A stretch of 64,000 nucleotides of DNA from Parvibaculum sp045863935 (GTDB lineage: Bacteria > Pseudomonadota > Alphaproteobacteria > Parvibaculales > Parvibaculaceae), in NCBI RefSeq assembly GCF_045863935.1, contig NZ_BTVP01000019.1:1-64000 (forward strand), in the 5' to 3' direction. Made by a program: the position numbers and the translations under genes. The notes under the pieces are model-generated. The model did not search any database and was not told where the DNA came from. It saw only the letters and a program-made list of their open reading frames with translations. The first letter of the stretch is position 1. Each line of letters opens with the position of its first letter. Positions 25,165 to 34,067 of the stretch are shown one piece after another.

Positions 25165-26400
25165 TCAGGCTTTGACCGATGGGGAAAACTTTCTCACAAC
25201 GCTGTCTGCGATCTCCAGTGTGCGATCGATATCCGCCTCGGTCATGGCGGCGCCGATGAACATGTTGTGGAAGGGGTGGAAATAGGCGCCGCCTGCCATC
25301 ATTCCGCCGGCAAAGGCGGAGCTGCTCTCGAAATCGCAATGCCCTTCGTCGTCCGCAATCATGATCAGTGGCATCTGCGACGGTCCGGTCTGGCTGAGAT
25401 TGACGCCACGCGCCTGCGCGATTGCGGCAAGCCCGGTGCGCAACCGATCGCCCAGCGCAATCGTGCGTTCCAGGTAATCCATCTCGCGGATGAGGCGCAG
25501 CGTTTCGAGCGATGCCGCCATCGCGGCGCCCGCGAACCAGAAGGAGCCGGTCACATAGATTTTCGACGCGGCTTCCTTCGCCCGGTCATTGCCGAGAAGC
25601 GCCGAAATAGGATGGCCGTTCGCGATTGCCTTGCCCCAGGTCGAAAGGTCCGGCGCGACGCCGAGATGCGTCCAGCTGCAATCCCGTTCGATCCGGAACC
25701 CCGCCCGGATGTCGTCGACGAGAAGGAGCGCATCCTTCTCGTCGCACAATTCACGCGCGCGGCGGGCATAGGCCGGATCGGGAAGCTCCTGATCGACGAA
25801 TACGTCGTGCTTGAAGGGCGAAGCGAAGATCGCGGCAAGATCGTCGCCCGCCAGCGCCACCGCGTGTTCCAGGCTGCCTACGTCATTGTACTGATAATAG
25901 ATGAAATGGGCGCGGTCGTCTTCCACGGTGCCCGCGGGAATGGGCGTGCACCAGGGCGCGGCGCCATGATAGGCGCCGCTCGCCATCAGCACCTTCTTGC
26001 GGCCCCGGTAGGCGCGTGCCGTCAGCAACGCCATGCTGGATGCGTCCGTGCCGTTCTTGCAGAACATCGCCCAATCGGCGTGTGTCACCATGCCGGTGAA
26101 GGCTTCGGCAAGCTCCACCATTCGGGGCGTCGGTCCCGTCGCCACGTCGATCTCGGCCATTTGCCTTGCATAGGCCGCATCGATCTCGGGATTGCAGTAA
26201 CCGAACAGATTGGGGCCGTAGCCGCACATGAAGTCGATATAGCGCTGGCCGTCCGCATCCCAGAGATAGGCCCCTTTCGCCCGTACAAAAAACTGCGGCG
26301 CATGCGGCGGCAGAAGCGCGACCGACTGATGACCGTACATGCCGCCCGGAATGACCCTGGCAGCCCTCGCCTTCAAAGCCTCGTCGATCTTCCCGCTCAT
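25165..26400 (-). CDS. Class III PLP aminotransferase, glutamate-1-semialdehyde aminomutase-like
   Basis: A 411-residue fold-type I PLP enzyme. IDFMCGYGPNLFGYCNPEID is the N-terminal substrate region. MFCKNGTDASSMALLTAR is the GSA-type GTDA motif. ALLLVDDIRAGFRI gives the PLP-contacting Asp, and DLSTWGKAIANGHPI the Schiff-base Lys. It resembles HemL-type aminomutases but lies outside heme genes, so it is more likely a catabolic transaminase or aminomutase. The start at 26400 follows GGAGACGGCA. The operon continues into the SDR and is divergent from the kinase/aldolase operon. Confidence 0.85.
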   Translation of the reverse strand: MSGKIDEALKARAARVIPGGMYGHQSVALLPPHAPQFFVRAKGAYLWDADGQRYIDFMCGYGPNLFGYCNPEIDAAYARQMAEIDVATGPTPRMVELAEAFTGMVTHADWAMFCKNGTDASSMALLTARAYRGRKKVLMASGAYHGAAPWCTPIPAGTVEDDRAHFIYYQYNDVGSLEHAVALAGDDLAAIFASPFKHDVFVDQELPDPAYARRARELCDEKDALLLVDDIRAGFRIERDCSWTHLGVAPDLSTWGKAIANGHPISALLGNDRAKEAASKIYVTGSFWFAGAAMAASLETLRLIREMDYLERTIALGDRLRTGLAAIAQARGVNLSQTGPSQMPLIMIADDEGHCDFESSSAFAGGMMAGGAYFHPFHNMFIGAAMTEADIDRTLEIADSVVRKFSPSVKA

Positions 26401-26412
26401 TGCCGTCTCCGC

Positions 26413-26441
26413 TTGCGAAACAATAGTAATTACTATTATAT
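26413..26441. promoter_or_regulatory. Divergent promoter with perfect 16-bp palindromic operator
   Basis: AATAGTAATTACTATT at 26422-26437 is a perfect palindrome. It sits inside a rightward promoter TTGCGA (26413-26418), 17-base spacer, TTATAT (26436-26441). A leftward -10 TATAAT lies on the opposite strand over the same bases. A repressor bound here would shut both operons. The TetR gene at 28061-28687 is the obvious candidate. Confidence 0.65.
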
Positions 26442-26492
26442 TGATCGGAGGCCCGATGCAAGGCTTCTTTACGAGTTCCCAGGGAGAGGAAT

Positions 26493-27392
26493 ATGCGCGA
26501 TCTGACATGCGTGGGACTGACCACGCTCGACATACTGGTTCGGCCGGTGGATGCCCTGCCCGACGCGCAGCAGCCGACGCTTGTCGAGGAAATCGCGCTC
26601 GCCCCTGCAGGCACCGCCTCGGGAACGGCGATGGTGGCGGCGACGCTCGGGCTCGACACGGCGGTGATCTCGGCTGTCGGCCAGGATGTAAATGGCGATA
26701 TCGTGCTGCAACTCCTGAAGCGGGCCGGCATCGACTGCGAACAGATCGCGCGCCTCGGCGAGCTGCCGACATCGACCAGCGTACTGACCATCCGGTCCGA
26801 CGGCGAGCGCCCCGTCTTTCATATGCTGGGTGCGAGCCTATTGACCGCCATGAGCCCTGCCGCCATCGAGACGGCGCGTGGATCGCGCTTCTTCCACTTT
26901 GGCGGCGTCGGATTTCCGAACCTGTCGTCGCCGGAAGCCCTTGCCGCGGTTGCAAGCATCCGCGCTGGCGGCACCTATGTCACCTGCGATCTCATCGCTC
27001 CGCAGCCGCAGACCATCGAGACCCTGCGCGCCTTGCTGCCCTATGTCGATTGCTTCATGCCGAGCGAAGCAGAGGTGCGCGTTCTGCTGGGCGATGTGCC
27101 CGTGGAAAATGCGCTCGAAATATTCACCGGCATGGGCGCGGCATCCTGCATTATCAAGCGCGGCGGTGCGGGCAGCATCGGCCGGAGCAATGGCGAAATC
27201 TTCGAGGTTCCGGCAAAGTCGATCACCCCGGTCGATACGACCAGCTGCGGCGACAGCTATTGCGCAGGGTTCATCAGCGGTCTCTCGCAAGGGCTTTCGT
27301 TCCGCGATGCGATGGACATTGCCACCGATACCGCGGCCGAGGTTGCAAAGGGACTTGGAACGCTCGGCACACTCAAAAGGAAAGTTGCCTGA
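26493..27392 (+). CDS. PfkB-family carbohydrate kinase
   Basis: A 299-residue ribokinase-like enzyme. The N-terminal CVGLTTLDILVRPVDALP and the APAGTASGTAMVAATLG glycine region bind sugar. The C-terminal PfkB signature DTTSCGDSYCAGFISG holds the catalytic Asp and anion hole. It would phosphorylate a sugar or sugar-like alcohol. GGGAGAGGAAT precedes the ATG. The class II aldolase gene follows after 1 base, making a kinase-aldolase pair as in deoxyribose- or fuculose-type catabolism. Confidence 0.87.
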   Translation: MRDLTCVGLTTLDILVRPVDALPDAQQPTLVEEIALAPAGTASGTAMVAATLGLDTAVISAVGQDVNGDIVLQLLKRAGIDCEQIARLGELPTSTSVLTIRSDGERPVFHMLGASLLTAMSPAAIETARGSRFFHFGGVGFPNLSSPEALAAVASIRAGGTYVTCDLIAPQPQTIETLRALLPYVDCFMPSEAEVRVLLGDVPVENALEIFTGMGAASCIIKRGGAGSIGRSNGEIFEVPAKSITPVDTTSCGDSYCAGFISGLSQGLSFRDAMDIATDTAAEVAKGLGTLGTLKRKVA

Positions 27393-27393
27393 C

Positions 27394-28050
27394 ATGATCG
27401 TGAATGAAGACAAACTTCGCCAGGGCCTCGTAACCGTGATGCGGGAGATGGACGCCTCGGGCCTCAATCACGGAACGGCGGGCAATGCCTCGGTGCGATT
27501 CGGCGAGCATTTCCTCGTCACCCCGTCGGGCATCCCGGCGGTACAGTTGACGCCCGACCACATGGTGAAGATCGACCTGTCCGGCGCCTATAGCGGCGAT
27601 GTGAGGCCGACAAGCGAATGGCGCATGCATGCAGGGCTTCTCTCGGGACGGCCCGACATCAACGCCGTGGTGCATTGCCACTCGCAATACGCCACGACGC
27701 TTGCCTGCGCGAACAAGCCGATCCCTCCGCTCCACTACATGACGGCAGTGAGTGGCGGTCCCGACATTCGCGTGGCGCCTTACGCGTTGTTCGGCTCGGA
27801 GGAACTCGCCAGCGCCGTCATCGCCACGCTGGAGGGCCGCCGTGCCTGCCTCATGGCCAATCATGGTCAGATCGCACTCGGGCGCACGCTCGCCGAAGCG
27901 CTCATGATCGCACGCGAGGTTGAGGTGCAGGCGTCGTTTTACTACGGCACGCTCGCCATCGGCGGCCCCACCCTTCTCTCCGACGAACAGATGGAAGCGG
28001 TGTTCGGTGCGTTTCTCACTTATGGCCAAAAGCCGGTAACGCCCGAATAG
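27394..28050 (+). CDS. Class II aldolase/adducin-family sugar-phosphate aldolase
   Basis: A 218-residue zinc aldolase of the fuculose-1-phosphate aldolase type. GLNHGTAGNASVR binds phosphate. The paired His of VVHCHSQYATTLA and the His of LMANHGQIALG form the Zn site. ALFGSEELASAV follows. It would cleave the kinase product to DHAP and an aldehyde; the aldehyde could then meet the divergent SDR. The start is 1 base after the kinase stop. The exact sugar is unknown. Confidence 0.87.
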   Translation: MIVNEDKLRQGLVTVMREMDASGLNHGTAGNASVRFGEHFLVTPSGIPAVQLTPDHMVKIDLSGAYSGDVRPTSEWRMHAGLLSGRPDINAVVHCHSQYATTLACANKPIPPLHYMTAVSGGPDIRVAPYALFGSEELASAVIATLEGRRACLMANHGQIALGRTLAEALMIAREVEVQASFYYGTLAIGGPTLLSDEQMEAVFGAFLTYGQKPVTPE

Positions 28051-28060
28051 CCGGCGCCGC

Positions 28061-28687
28061 TTATCCGAACAGGACCGCGTCTATCGCCTTCGCGGTCCGG
28101 TCGACGACCCGCGCACGATCGCATTCGTCCGTTTCCAGAAGCATTTCAACGCAGGCGTAACCAATTTCGTTTGCCAGCCGGCAGCGGTCATAGGCTTCGT
28201 CACGGGGAATATGAGGATTGGCCTCCAGATATCTCTCGGCCATGATCCGTGCGACATGACTGTGAGACTCGAGGCGGATCGACCGCAGCGCGGGGATGGC
28301 ACGGAGCGATACCATCAGCGCGTAGCCGCCCTCGAAGGCTTCCGTCACCTTGAGCGTGCGCCACAGCAGCGCCCTCGTCTGATCAACGAGCGCGCCGGGC
28401 AGCTCCGCGACGTCCGCCAGCGCGGTCTCCAGCACGGCGTTCTGGGCATTCATCAGGTTCCTGCCCAACGCTGCAAGCATCGCGTGCTTGTCTTCGAAGT
28501 AGCGGTAGAAAGCAGGCGCGGTCAAACCGGCCCGCTCCACAATCGCGTTGGAGTTCAGGCCTTCCAGCCCTTCTTCGACCAGAATTTTCTGAGCGGCAGC
28601 CAGCAAACTGCGATAGGTAGCCTTCGATCTGCTCTGGCGAGGCTCGACAACCGGTTTCTCGGAAACGGCGTTCTTCTTTGTGCTCAT
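28061..28687 (-). CDS. TetR-family regulator of the kinase/aldolase locus
   Basis: A 208-residue TetR protein. The HTH is SLLAAAQKILVEEGLEGLNS followed by AIVERAGLTAPAFYRYFEDK, and the C-terminal helical ligand domain is of an unnamed subgroup. It is convergent with the aldolase gene with 10 bases between stops, and near the divergent promoter palindrome at 26422-26437. Regulation of that locus is inference; no comparable palindrome lies upstream of its own gene. Confidence 0.83.
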   Translation of the reverse strand: MSTKKNAVSEKPVVEPRQSRSKATYRSLLAAAQKILVEEGLEGLNSNAIVERAGLTAPAFYRYFEDKHAMLAALGRNLMNAQNAVLETALADVAELPGALVDQTRALLWRTLKVTEAFEGGYALMVSLRAIPALRSIRLESHSHVARIMAERYLEANPHIPRDEAYDRCRLANEIGYACVEMLLETDECDRARVVDRTAKAIDAVLFG

Positions 28688-28739
28688 GCCGCCAGCCTAC
28701 GCGATCATGCTGGATTGAACAAAGCGGTCTCGGTTCCGC

Positions 28740-29420
28740 TCAAACACCGCAGGCATTGGCATCTTGCGCCGCCAATTCCGGATTTTCAGCGCCGTAGATC
28801 TTCAGGAACAAGTCGAGCGTGTAGTCGAGATGCCGATCCACCTCTTCCGGTGTCAGTTTCACTTCTTCGCCGCAAAGCATCTTCATTTGATACTCACCGA
28901 GCACAAGTGCGATGAAGACATCCGCCGCGCGCATCGAATCGTCGACCTTGAGCAGGCCGCGTCGCGACTGTTTCTCGAGGTAGGTCGAGACCAATTCGCG
29001 GCCCCTTTGCGGGCCGGCACTATAGAAGGTGGCGCCGACTTCCGGGAATTGCGGCGCCTCGGCAACGACGATGCGGAGTAGCGACATTTTCGGCTGCTGG
29101 ATCACGCCGTCGAAGAACTGCCTGGCGACAAGGCGCAGCGCCTCGCGGAGCGGTAGTGCGTCTATATCTTCCGAGTCGAGCACACCGAAGAAATTCTGAC
29201 ACTCCTGCTCGATCGTCTCGCGAAAGAGACCGGCCTTTCCGTCGAAGAGATCGTAGAGCGTTGCAAGCGACCCGCCCGATACGCTGACGATGTCGTTGAG
29301 GCTGGTAGCCCCATAGCCTTGTTGTAAGAAAACCTCACGCGCGGCATCGAGAATTGCCAGTCGTCTCTTCTCGCGGCGCGACGGCTCCTTGCCCCTCCGT
29401 TCCTGTATCACCGTTCTCAC
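28740..29420 (-). CDS. TetR/AcrR repressor encoded at the end of the RND operon
   Basis: A 226-residue TetR protein. The HTH is AILDAAREVFLQQGYGATSL followed by NDIVSVSGGSLATLYDLFDG. The C-terminal domain (ALRLVARQFFDGVIQQPKMS) fits the AefR/TetR_C_7-like group. The start overlaps the outer-membrane efflux gene by 4 bases, so it is the last gene of the pump operon and would feed back on the inverted repeat at 35356-35376. Confidence 0.87.
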   Translation of the reverse strand: MRTVIQERRGKEPSRREKRRLAILDAAREVFLQQGYGATSLNDIVSVSGGSLATLYDLFDGKAGLFRETIEQECQNFFGVLDSEDIDALPLREALRLVARQFFDGVIQQPKMSLLRIVVAEAPQFPEVGATFYSAGPQRGRELVSTYLEKQSRRGLLKVDDSMRAADVFIALVLGEYQMKMLCGEEVKLTPEEVDRHLDYTLDLFLKIYGAENPELAAQDANACGV

Positions 29421-30883
29421 CCCCCGTTTTCGGCGGCCGGGGTCGTCGAGACGCCCTGGTCCACCCTTCGTTCGAGGCCGCCTCCGCCCAGAACCTTGTA
29501 CAGAGTGACCGTATTGCTCACTTGCGCAAGCCGGGTACGAATAAGCTCCTGTTCCGCTGCGTAAAGGGAACGCTGCGCATCGAGAACGGTGAGATAGCTG
29601 TCGATCCCGCTGCGATATCTGCGCTCCGCAAGCGTGTAGCTCTCGGCTGTCGCCTCCACCAGCGCATTCTGCGCATCCACCTGGCTGCCATAGGTGCCCT
29701 GTCCCGCCAGAGCATCCGCCACTTCGCGGAAGGCCGTCTGAATGCTCTTCTCATAGAGAGCGACATTGATGTCCTTCTCTATCTCCGCCACTTCGAGATT
29801 GGCAATGTTCCGCCCGCCCTCGAAAATCGGAATGCTGATCTGCGGCATGAAGCTCCAGGCGCCGGAACCGGGATCGAACAGACCGGACAGCGAACTGCTC
29901 GTCGTGCCGCCCGCAGCGGTCAACGTGATACTGGGAAAGAAGGCTGCCCGCGCCGCTCCGATATTCGCGTTGGCACCACGCAGCGAGTGCTCGGCCTGCC
30001 TTATGTCGGGCCGGTTCGTCAGCAGGTCCGACGGCAGTCCCGGTGGCAGGTCCGCGACGAAACTCTCGATGTCCTGTGCGCCGTCCAGCATCGCATCGTC
30101 GACAGGCGCGCCGACAAGAAGCGTCAAGGCATTGCGGTCCTGCGCGACCTGGCGAATGTAAGCGAAACGGTTCACCCGCGCCGTCTCGACGGCGGTTTGC
30201 GCCTGTGCGAGATCGAGCTTCGACGACACGCCGCGCTCATAGGTCATCTTCACGAGGTCGAAGGAGCGCTCCTGCGCCACCAGCGTTTCCTCGGTGAGCT
30301 TCAGCAGTCGCTGGTCGGCCTTGAGCGTCAGATATGCGTTGGCTACTTCCGAGATAAGGGAAATCTGCGCAGCACGGCGCGCCTCGTCCGTCGCGAAATA
30401 CTCCTGCAGGGCCTGCTCGTTGAGACTGCGCACGCGGCCGAAGAGATCGAGTTCGTAAGCGGCGACGTTCGCCTGCACGCCATAGCTCGTGCCGGTTTGC
30501 GCCTGCCCCGTTCCCGACAAATCGCCCGGCACGCGCTCGCGCGCCATGGTCGCGTCGCCGCTGATGCTGGGCAGCAGATCGGCGCGCTGTACGCGATAGA
30601 GCGCGCGCGCCTGTTCGACATTGAGCACCGCTTCGCGCAGGTCGCGATTGTTCGCCAACGCCTGCGCGATCAAGCTCCGCATCGCGTCCGACAGAAAGAA
30701 ATCCTGCCAGCCGAGATCCGCGACCTCGACGCCGCTCTTCGCGGCGGCTTCCACATCTCCATAGGCGGCTCCCGCCGGCCAGTTGAGCGGCACAGGCGCG
30801 GCCGGCCGCTCATAGTCCGGCGCCAGGGTGCAACCGCCGAGGAGAAGAAACGAAAGGGCAGCAGATGGAATGAACCTGGTCAT
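29417..30883 (-). CDS. NodT-family outer-membrane efflux lipoprotein (OprM-like)
   Basis: A 488-residue TolC-like channel. The lipobox LLLGGCTLAPDYERP predicts an outer-membrane lipoprotein. Two OEP repeats follow: VADLGWQDFFLSDAMRSLIA opens the first, and RPDIRQAEHSLRGANANIGA the second, ending in YRSGIDSYLTVLDAQRSLY. It provides the outer duct of the tripartite pump. The start overlaps the RND stop by 4 bases. Confidence 0.92.
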   Translation of the reverse strand: MTRFIPSAALSFLLLGGCTLAPDYERPAAPVPLNWPAGAAYGDVEAAAKSGVEVADLGWQDFFLSDAMRSLIAQALANNRDLREAVLNVEQARALYRVQRADLLPSISGDATMARERVPGDLSGTGQAQTGTSYGVQANVAAYELDLFGRVRSLNEQALQEYFATDEARRAAQISLISEVANAYLTLKADQRLLKLTEETLVAQERSFDLVKMTYERGVSSKLDLAQAQTAVETARVNRFAYIRQVAQDRNALTLLVGAPVDDAMLDGAQDIESFVADLPPGLPSDLLTNRPDIRQAEHSLRGANANIGAARAAFFPSITLTAAGGTTSSSLSGLFDPGSGAWSFMPQISIPIFEGGRNIANLEVAEIEKDINVALYEKSIQTAFREVADALAGQGTYGSQVDAQNALVEATAESYTLAERRYRSGIDSYLTVLDAQRSLYAAEQELIRTRLAQVSNTVTLYKVLGGGGLERRVDQGVSTTPAAENGG

Positions 30884-33800
30884 CGGTCGGTTTCCGTCTC
30901 GGGCATGGACGCCGCGACAGCCCGCTTCGGGAAGAAGCGCTGCACCACGACGAAGAAGAGCGGCACGAAGAAGATGGCGAGGACCGTCGCCGAGATCATG
31001 CCCCCCATGACGCCGATGCCGATGGCATTCTGGCTGCCCGATCCGGGCCCCGACGCAATTGCCAGCGGCAGCACGCCGAGCGTGAAGGCAAGCGAGGTCA
31101 TGATGATCGGCCGAAGGCGCAAGCGGGCCGCGCGCATTGTTGCTTCCATCAGATTTTCGCCCTCTTCGTAGAGAGATTTCGCGAATTCGACGATCAGGAT
31201 GGCGTTCTTCGCGGCGAGACCGATCGTGACGAGCAGCCCGACCTGAAAGTAGACGTCGTTGGAAAGCCCGGTCAGGGTCGCAGCAAGCACCGCGCCGAGA
31301 ACACCGAGAGGCACGACCAGCATCACCGACACCGGGATAGACCAGCTCTCGTAGAGCGCGGCCAGGCAGAGGAACACGAACAAAAGCGAAAGCGCGTAGA
31401 GAGCCGGCGCCTGCGCGCCCGCCTGACGTTCCTCATAGGACAATCCCGTCCACTCATAGCCGACGCCTTCCGGCAATTGCGCCATGATCTTTTCCATCTC
31501 GGTCATTGCGTCGCCGGAACTCACGCCCGGCGCGGCCGCGCCCTGGATTTGGCGCGAGGACGAACCGTTGAAGCGCTCGAGGCGCGGCGATCCATACGTC
31601 CAATGCGTGGTCGCGAAGGCGGAAAAAGGCACCATCTCGCCATTCGCATTGCGCACATGAAGCCTGTAGACGTCCTCCGGCAGCATCCGGAAAGGGGCGT
31701 CGGCCTGGAGGTAGACTTTCTTGACGCGTCCCTGGTCGATGAAGTCGTTGACGTAGCTCGAACCCCAGGCTGCCGACAGTGTATTGTTGATGTCGGAAAG
31801 AGCGAGACCGAGCGCCGCCGCCTTCTCCTGATCCACATCGACGCGGAACTCGGGCATGTCGTCCAGTCCATTCGGACGCACGCCCACGAGCTTCGGATTT
31901 TGCGCCGCGAGGCCGAGAAGCTGGTTGCGCGCCTGCATGAGCTTCTCATGGCCGATCCCCGCCCGGTCGATGAGTTGCATGTCGAACCCCGAAGCGGTGC
32001 CCAGTTCCGTGATCGCTGGCGGAATGATGGCGAACGCCATCGCATCCTTCATGGTGCTGAAATATGCCATGGCACGCTGCGCGACGCTGAAGGCGCTTGT
32101 CTCGTCGGTTCCGCGTTCGTCGAAAGGCTTCAGGTTGATGAAGGCCATCGCCGAATTCTGGCCCGCGCCGGCGAAGTTGAATCCCACGACAGAAAACAGG
32201 CCCTGCACGGAATCCTTCTCCCGATTCAGGAGGTAATCCTCCACGAGCTTCATGGACTCGCGTGTGCGCTCCGCCGACGCTCCCGCCGGCGCCGTGACCA
32301 GGGTCATCATGAAGCCCTGGTCCTCGTCCGGCAGAAAGGATGTCGGGAGGCGCAGGAACAGCGCGCCGAGAACGGCGACGATAACGGCATAGATAGCCAT
32401 ATAACGTACCGGGCCGGCGAGAAAGCGGCGCACACCCGTATCGTATGAGCGCCCGCCCCGGTCGAACATGCGGTTGAACCAGCCGAAGAAACCTCGTTTC
32501 TCCTCGCCGTGGTTCTTTACCGGCTTCAGAATCGTCGCACAGAGCGCGGGTGTCAGAACCAGTGCGACAATCACCGATAGCGCCATGGCCGATACGATGG
32601 TCAGCGAGAATTGCCGATAGATCGCGCCCGTCGAACCGGAAAAAAAGGCCATCGGAACAAGAACGGCGCTCAGCACCAGGCCGATGCCGACGAGCGCGCC
32701 GGTGATCTGGCCCATCGACTTTCTGGTCGCTTCCCGCGGCGACAATCCCTCCTCGCTCATGACGCGCTCGACGTTTTCAACCACCACGATCGCGTCGTCC
32801 ACGAGGAGGCCGATAGCCAGCACCATGCCGAACATGGTGAGTGTGTTGATCGTGAAGCCGAATGCCGAAAGGATGCCGAACGTGCCGAGAAGGACGACGG
32901 GGACGGCGATGGCGGGGATGAACGTCGCCCGGACGTTCTGGAGGAACAGATACATCACGAGAATGACGAGCACGATCGCTTCCGCGAGCGTCTTGATCAC
33001 TTCATTGATCGAAAGACGGACGAAGGGGGTCGTGTCGTAGGGAAAGACCGCCTTCAACCCCTCGGGAAAGAAGGGTTCGAGTTCGGCAATCTTCGCGCGA
33101 ACCGCCTCCGCCGTGTCCAGCGCGTTCGCCCCGGATGCGAGCCGGATGGCAATGCCCGACGCCGGATCGCCATTATAGCGTCCGATGTTCTGATAGTTTT
33201 CGGAGCCGAGTTCGACACGGGCCACGTCCTTGAGACGCACCTGCGATCCATCCTCATTGACCCGGAGCAGGATGTTTTCGAACTGAGCCGGCGTTTCAAG
33301 GCGCGTCTGCGCCGTCACAGTGGCGTTGAGCTGCTGACCTCCCACCGCCGGGCGGGCGCCGAGCTGTCCAGCCGATACTTCTGCGTTCTGCGCGCTTATT
33401 GCCGCGGTAATGTCCGATATCGAAATTCCGTAGCTCTGCAATTTTTGCGGATCGATCCAGATACGCATGGCGTGCTGCGGCCCGAAACGCTGAATCTCGC
33501 CCACGCCATTCACGCGGCTTATCGGATCCTGGATGTGCGATGCGACGTAGTCGGCAATCTCGGTTTCGTTGGTTCGGCCGTCCGCCGAAATGAACGCAAT
33601 AACCATGAGGAAGTTTCTGGCGGATTTCGCGACCGTCACACCCTGCTGCTGCACTTCTTGCGGCAACAGAGGCAGAGCCGATTGCAGCTTGTTCTGTACC
33701 TGCACCTGCGCAATGTCCGGATCGGCCTCAGGTTCGAATGTGAGGGTCACCGTGCCCGAGCCGGAAGAGTCGCTGGTCGACGACATGTAGCGCAGATAGT

Positions 33801-34017
33801 CGATGCCATTCATCTTCTGTTCGATGACCTGCGTCACGGTGTTTTCGACCGTTCGCGCGGATGCACCCGGATAGGTTCCGGTAACGGTCACAGAGGTCGG
33901 CGCGATCGGCGGATACTGCTCGATCGGCAACTGCATGATCGAAAGAGTGCCCGCCAGCATGATGACGATGGCAATGACCCAGGCGAAGACGGGACGGTCG
34001 ATAAAGAAATTCGCCAT
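30880..34017 (-). CDS. HAE1-type RND multidrug efflux transporter (AcrB/MexB-like)
   Basis: A 1045-residue inner-membrane proton/drug antiporter. The start ANFFIDRPVFAWVIAIVIML is the classical HAE1 helix 1. QLPIEQYPPIAPTSVTVT is the porter entry. TM4 shows AIGLLVDDAIVVVENVERVM with the proton-relay Asp pair, and TM10 the matching Lys in GLAAKNAILIVEFAK. Substrates are typically amphiphilic drugs, solvents and detergents. The gene lies between the adaptor and outer-membrane genes in one operon. Confidence 0.95.
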   Translation of the reverse strand: MANFFIDRPVFAWVIAIVIMLAGTLSIMQLPIEQYPPIAPTSVTVTGTYPGASARTVENTVTQVIEQKMNGIDYLRYMSSTSDSSGSGTVTLTFEPEADPDIAQVQVQNKLQSALPLLPQEVQQQGVTVAKSARNFLMVIAFISADGRTNETEIADYVASHIQDPISRVNGVGEIQRFGPQHAMRIWIDPQKLQSYGISISDITAAISAQNAEVSAGQLGARPAVGGQQLNATVTAQTRLETPAQFENILLRVNEDGSQVRLKDVARVELGSENYQNIGRYNGDPASGIAIRLASGANALDTAEAVRAKIAELEPFFPEGLKAVFPYDTTPFVRLSINEVIKTLAEAIVLVILVMYLFLQNVRATFIPAIAVPVVLLGTFGILSAFGFTINTLTMFGMVLAIGLLVDDAIVVVENVERVMSEEGLSPREATRKSMGQITGALVGIGLVLSAVLVPMAFFSGSTGAIYRQFSLTIVSAMALSVIVALVLTPALCATILKPVKNHGEEKRGFFGWFNRMFDRGGRSYDTGVRRFLAGPVRYMAIYAVIVAVLGALFLRLPTSFLPDEDQGFMMTLVTAPAGASAERTRESMKLVEDYLLNREKDSVQGLFSVVGFNFAGAGQNSAMAFINLKPFDERGTDETSAFSVAQRAMAYFSTMKDAMAFAIIPPAITELGTASGFDMQLIDRAGIGHEKLMQARNQLLGLAAQNPKLVGVRPNGLDDMPEFRVDVDQEKAAALGLALSDINNTLSAAWGSSYVNDFIDQGRVKKVYLQADAPFRMLPEDVYRLHVRNANGEMVPFSAFATTHWTYGSPRLERFNGSSSRQIQGAAAPGVSSGDAMTEMEKIMAQLPEGVGYEWTGLSYEERQAGAQAPALYALSLLFVFLCLAALYESWSIPVSVMLVVPLGVLGAVLAATLTGLSNDVYFQVGLLVTIGLAAKNAILIVEFAKSLYEEGENLMEATMRAARLRLRPIIMTSLAFTLGVLPLAIASGPGSGSQNAIGIGVMGGMISATVLAIFFVPLFFVVVQRFFPKRAVAASMPETETDR

Positions 34018-34067
34018 GTTGAACTAATGCCTCATTGAACCTGAATCGCGCCTCTGCCGCCTGTGCC

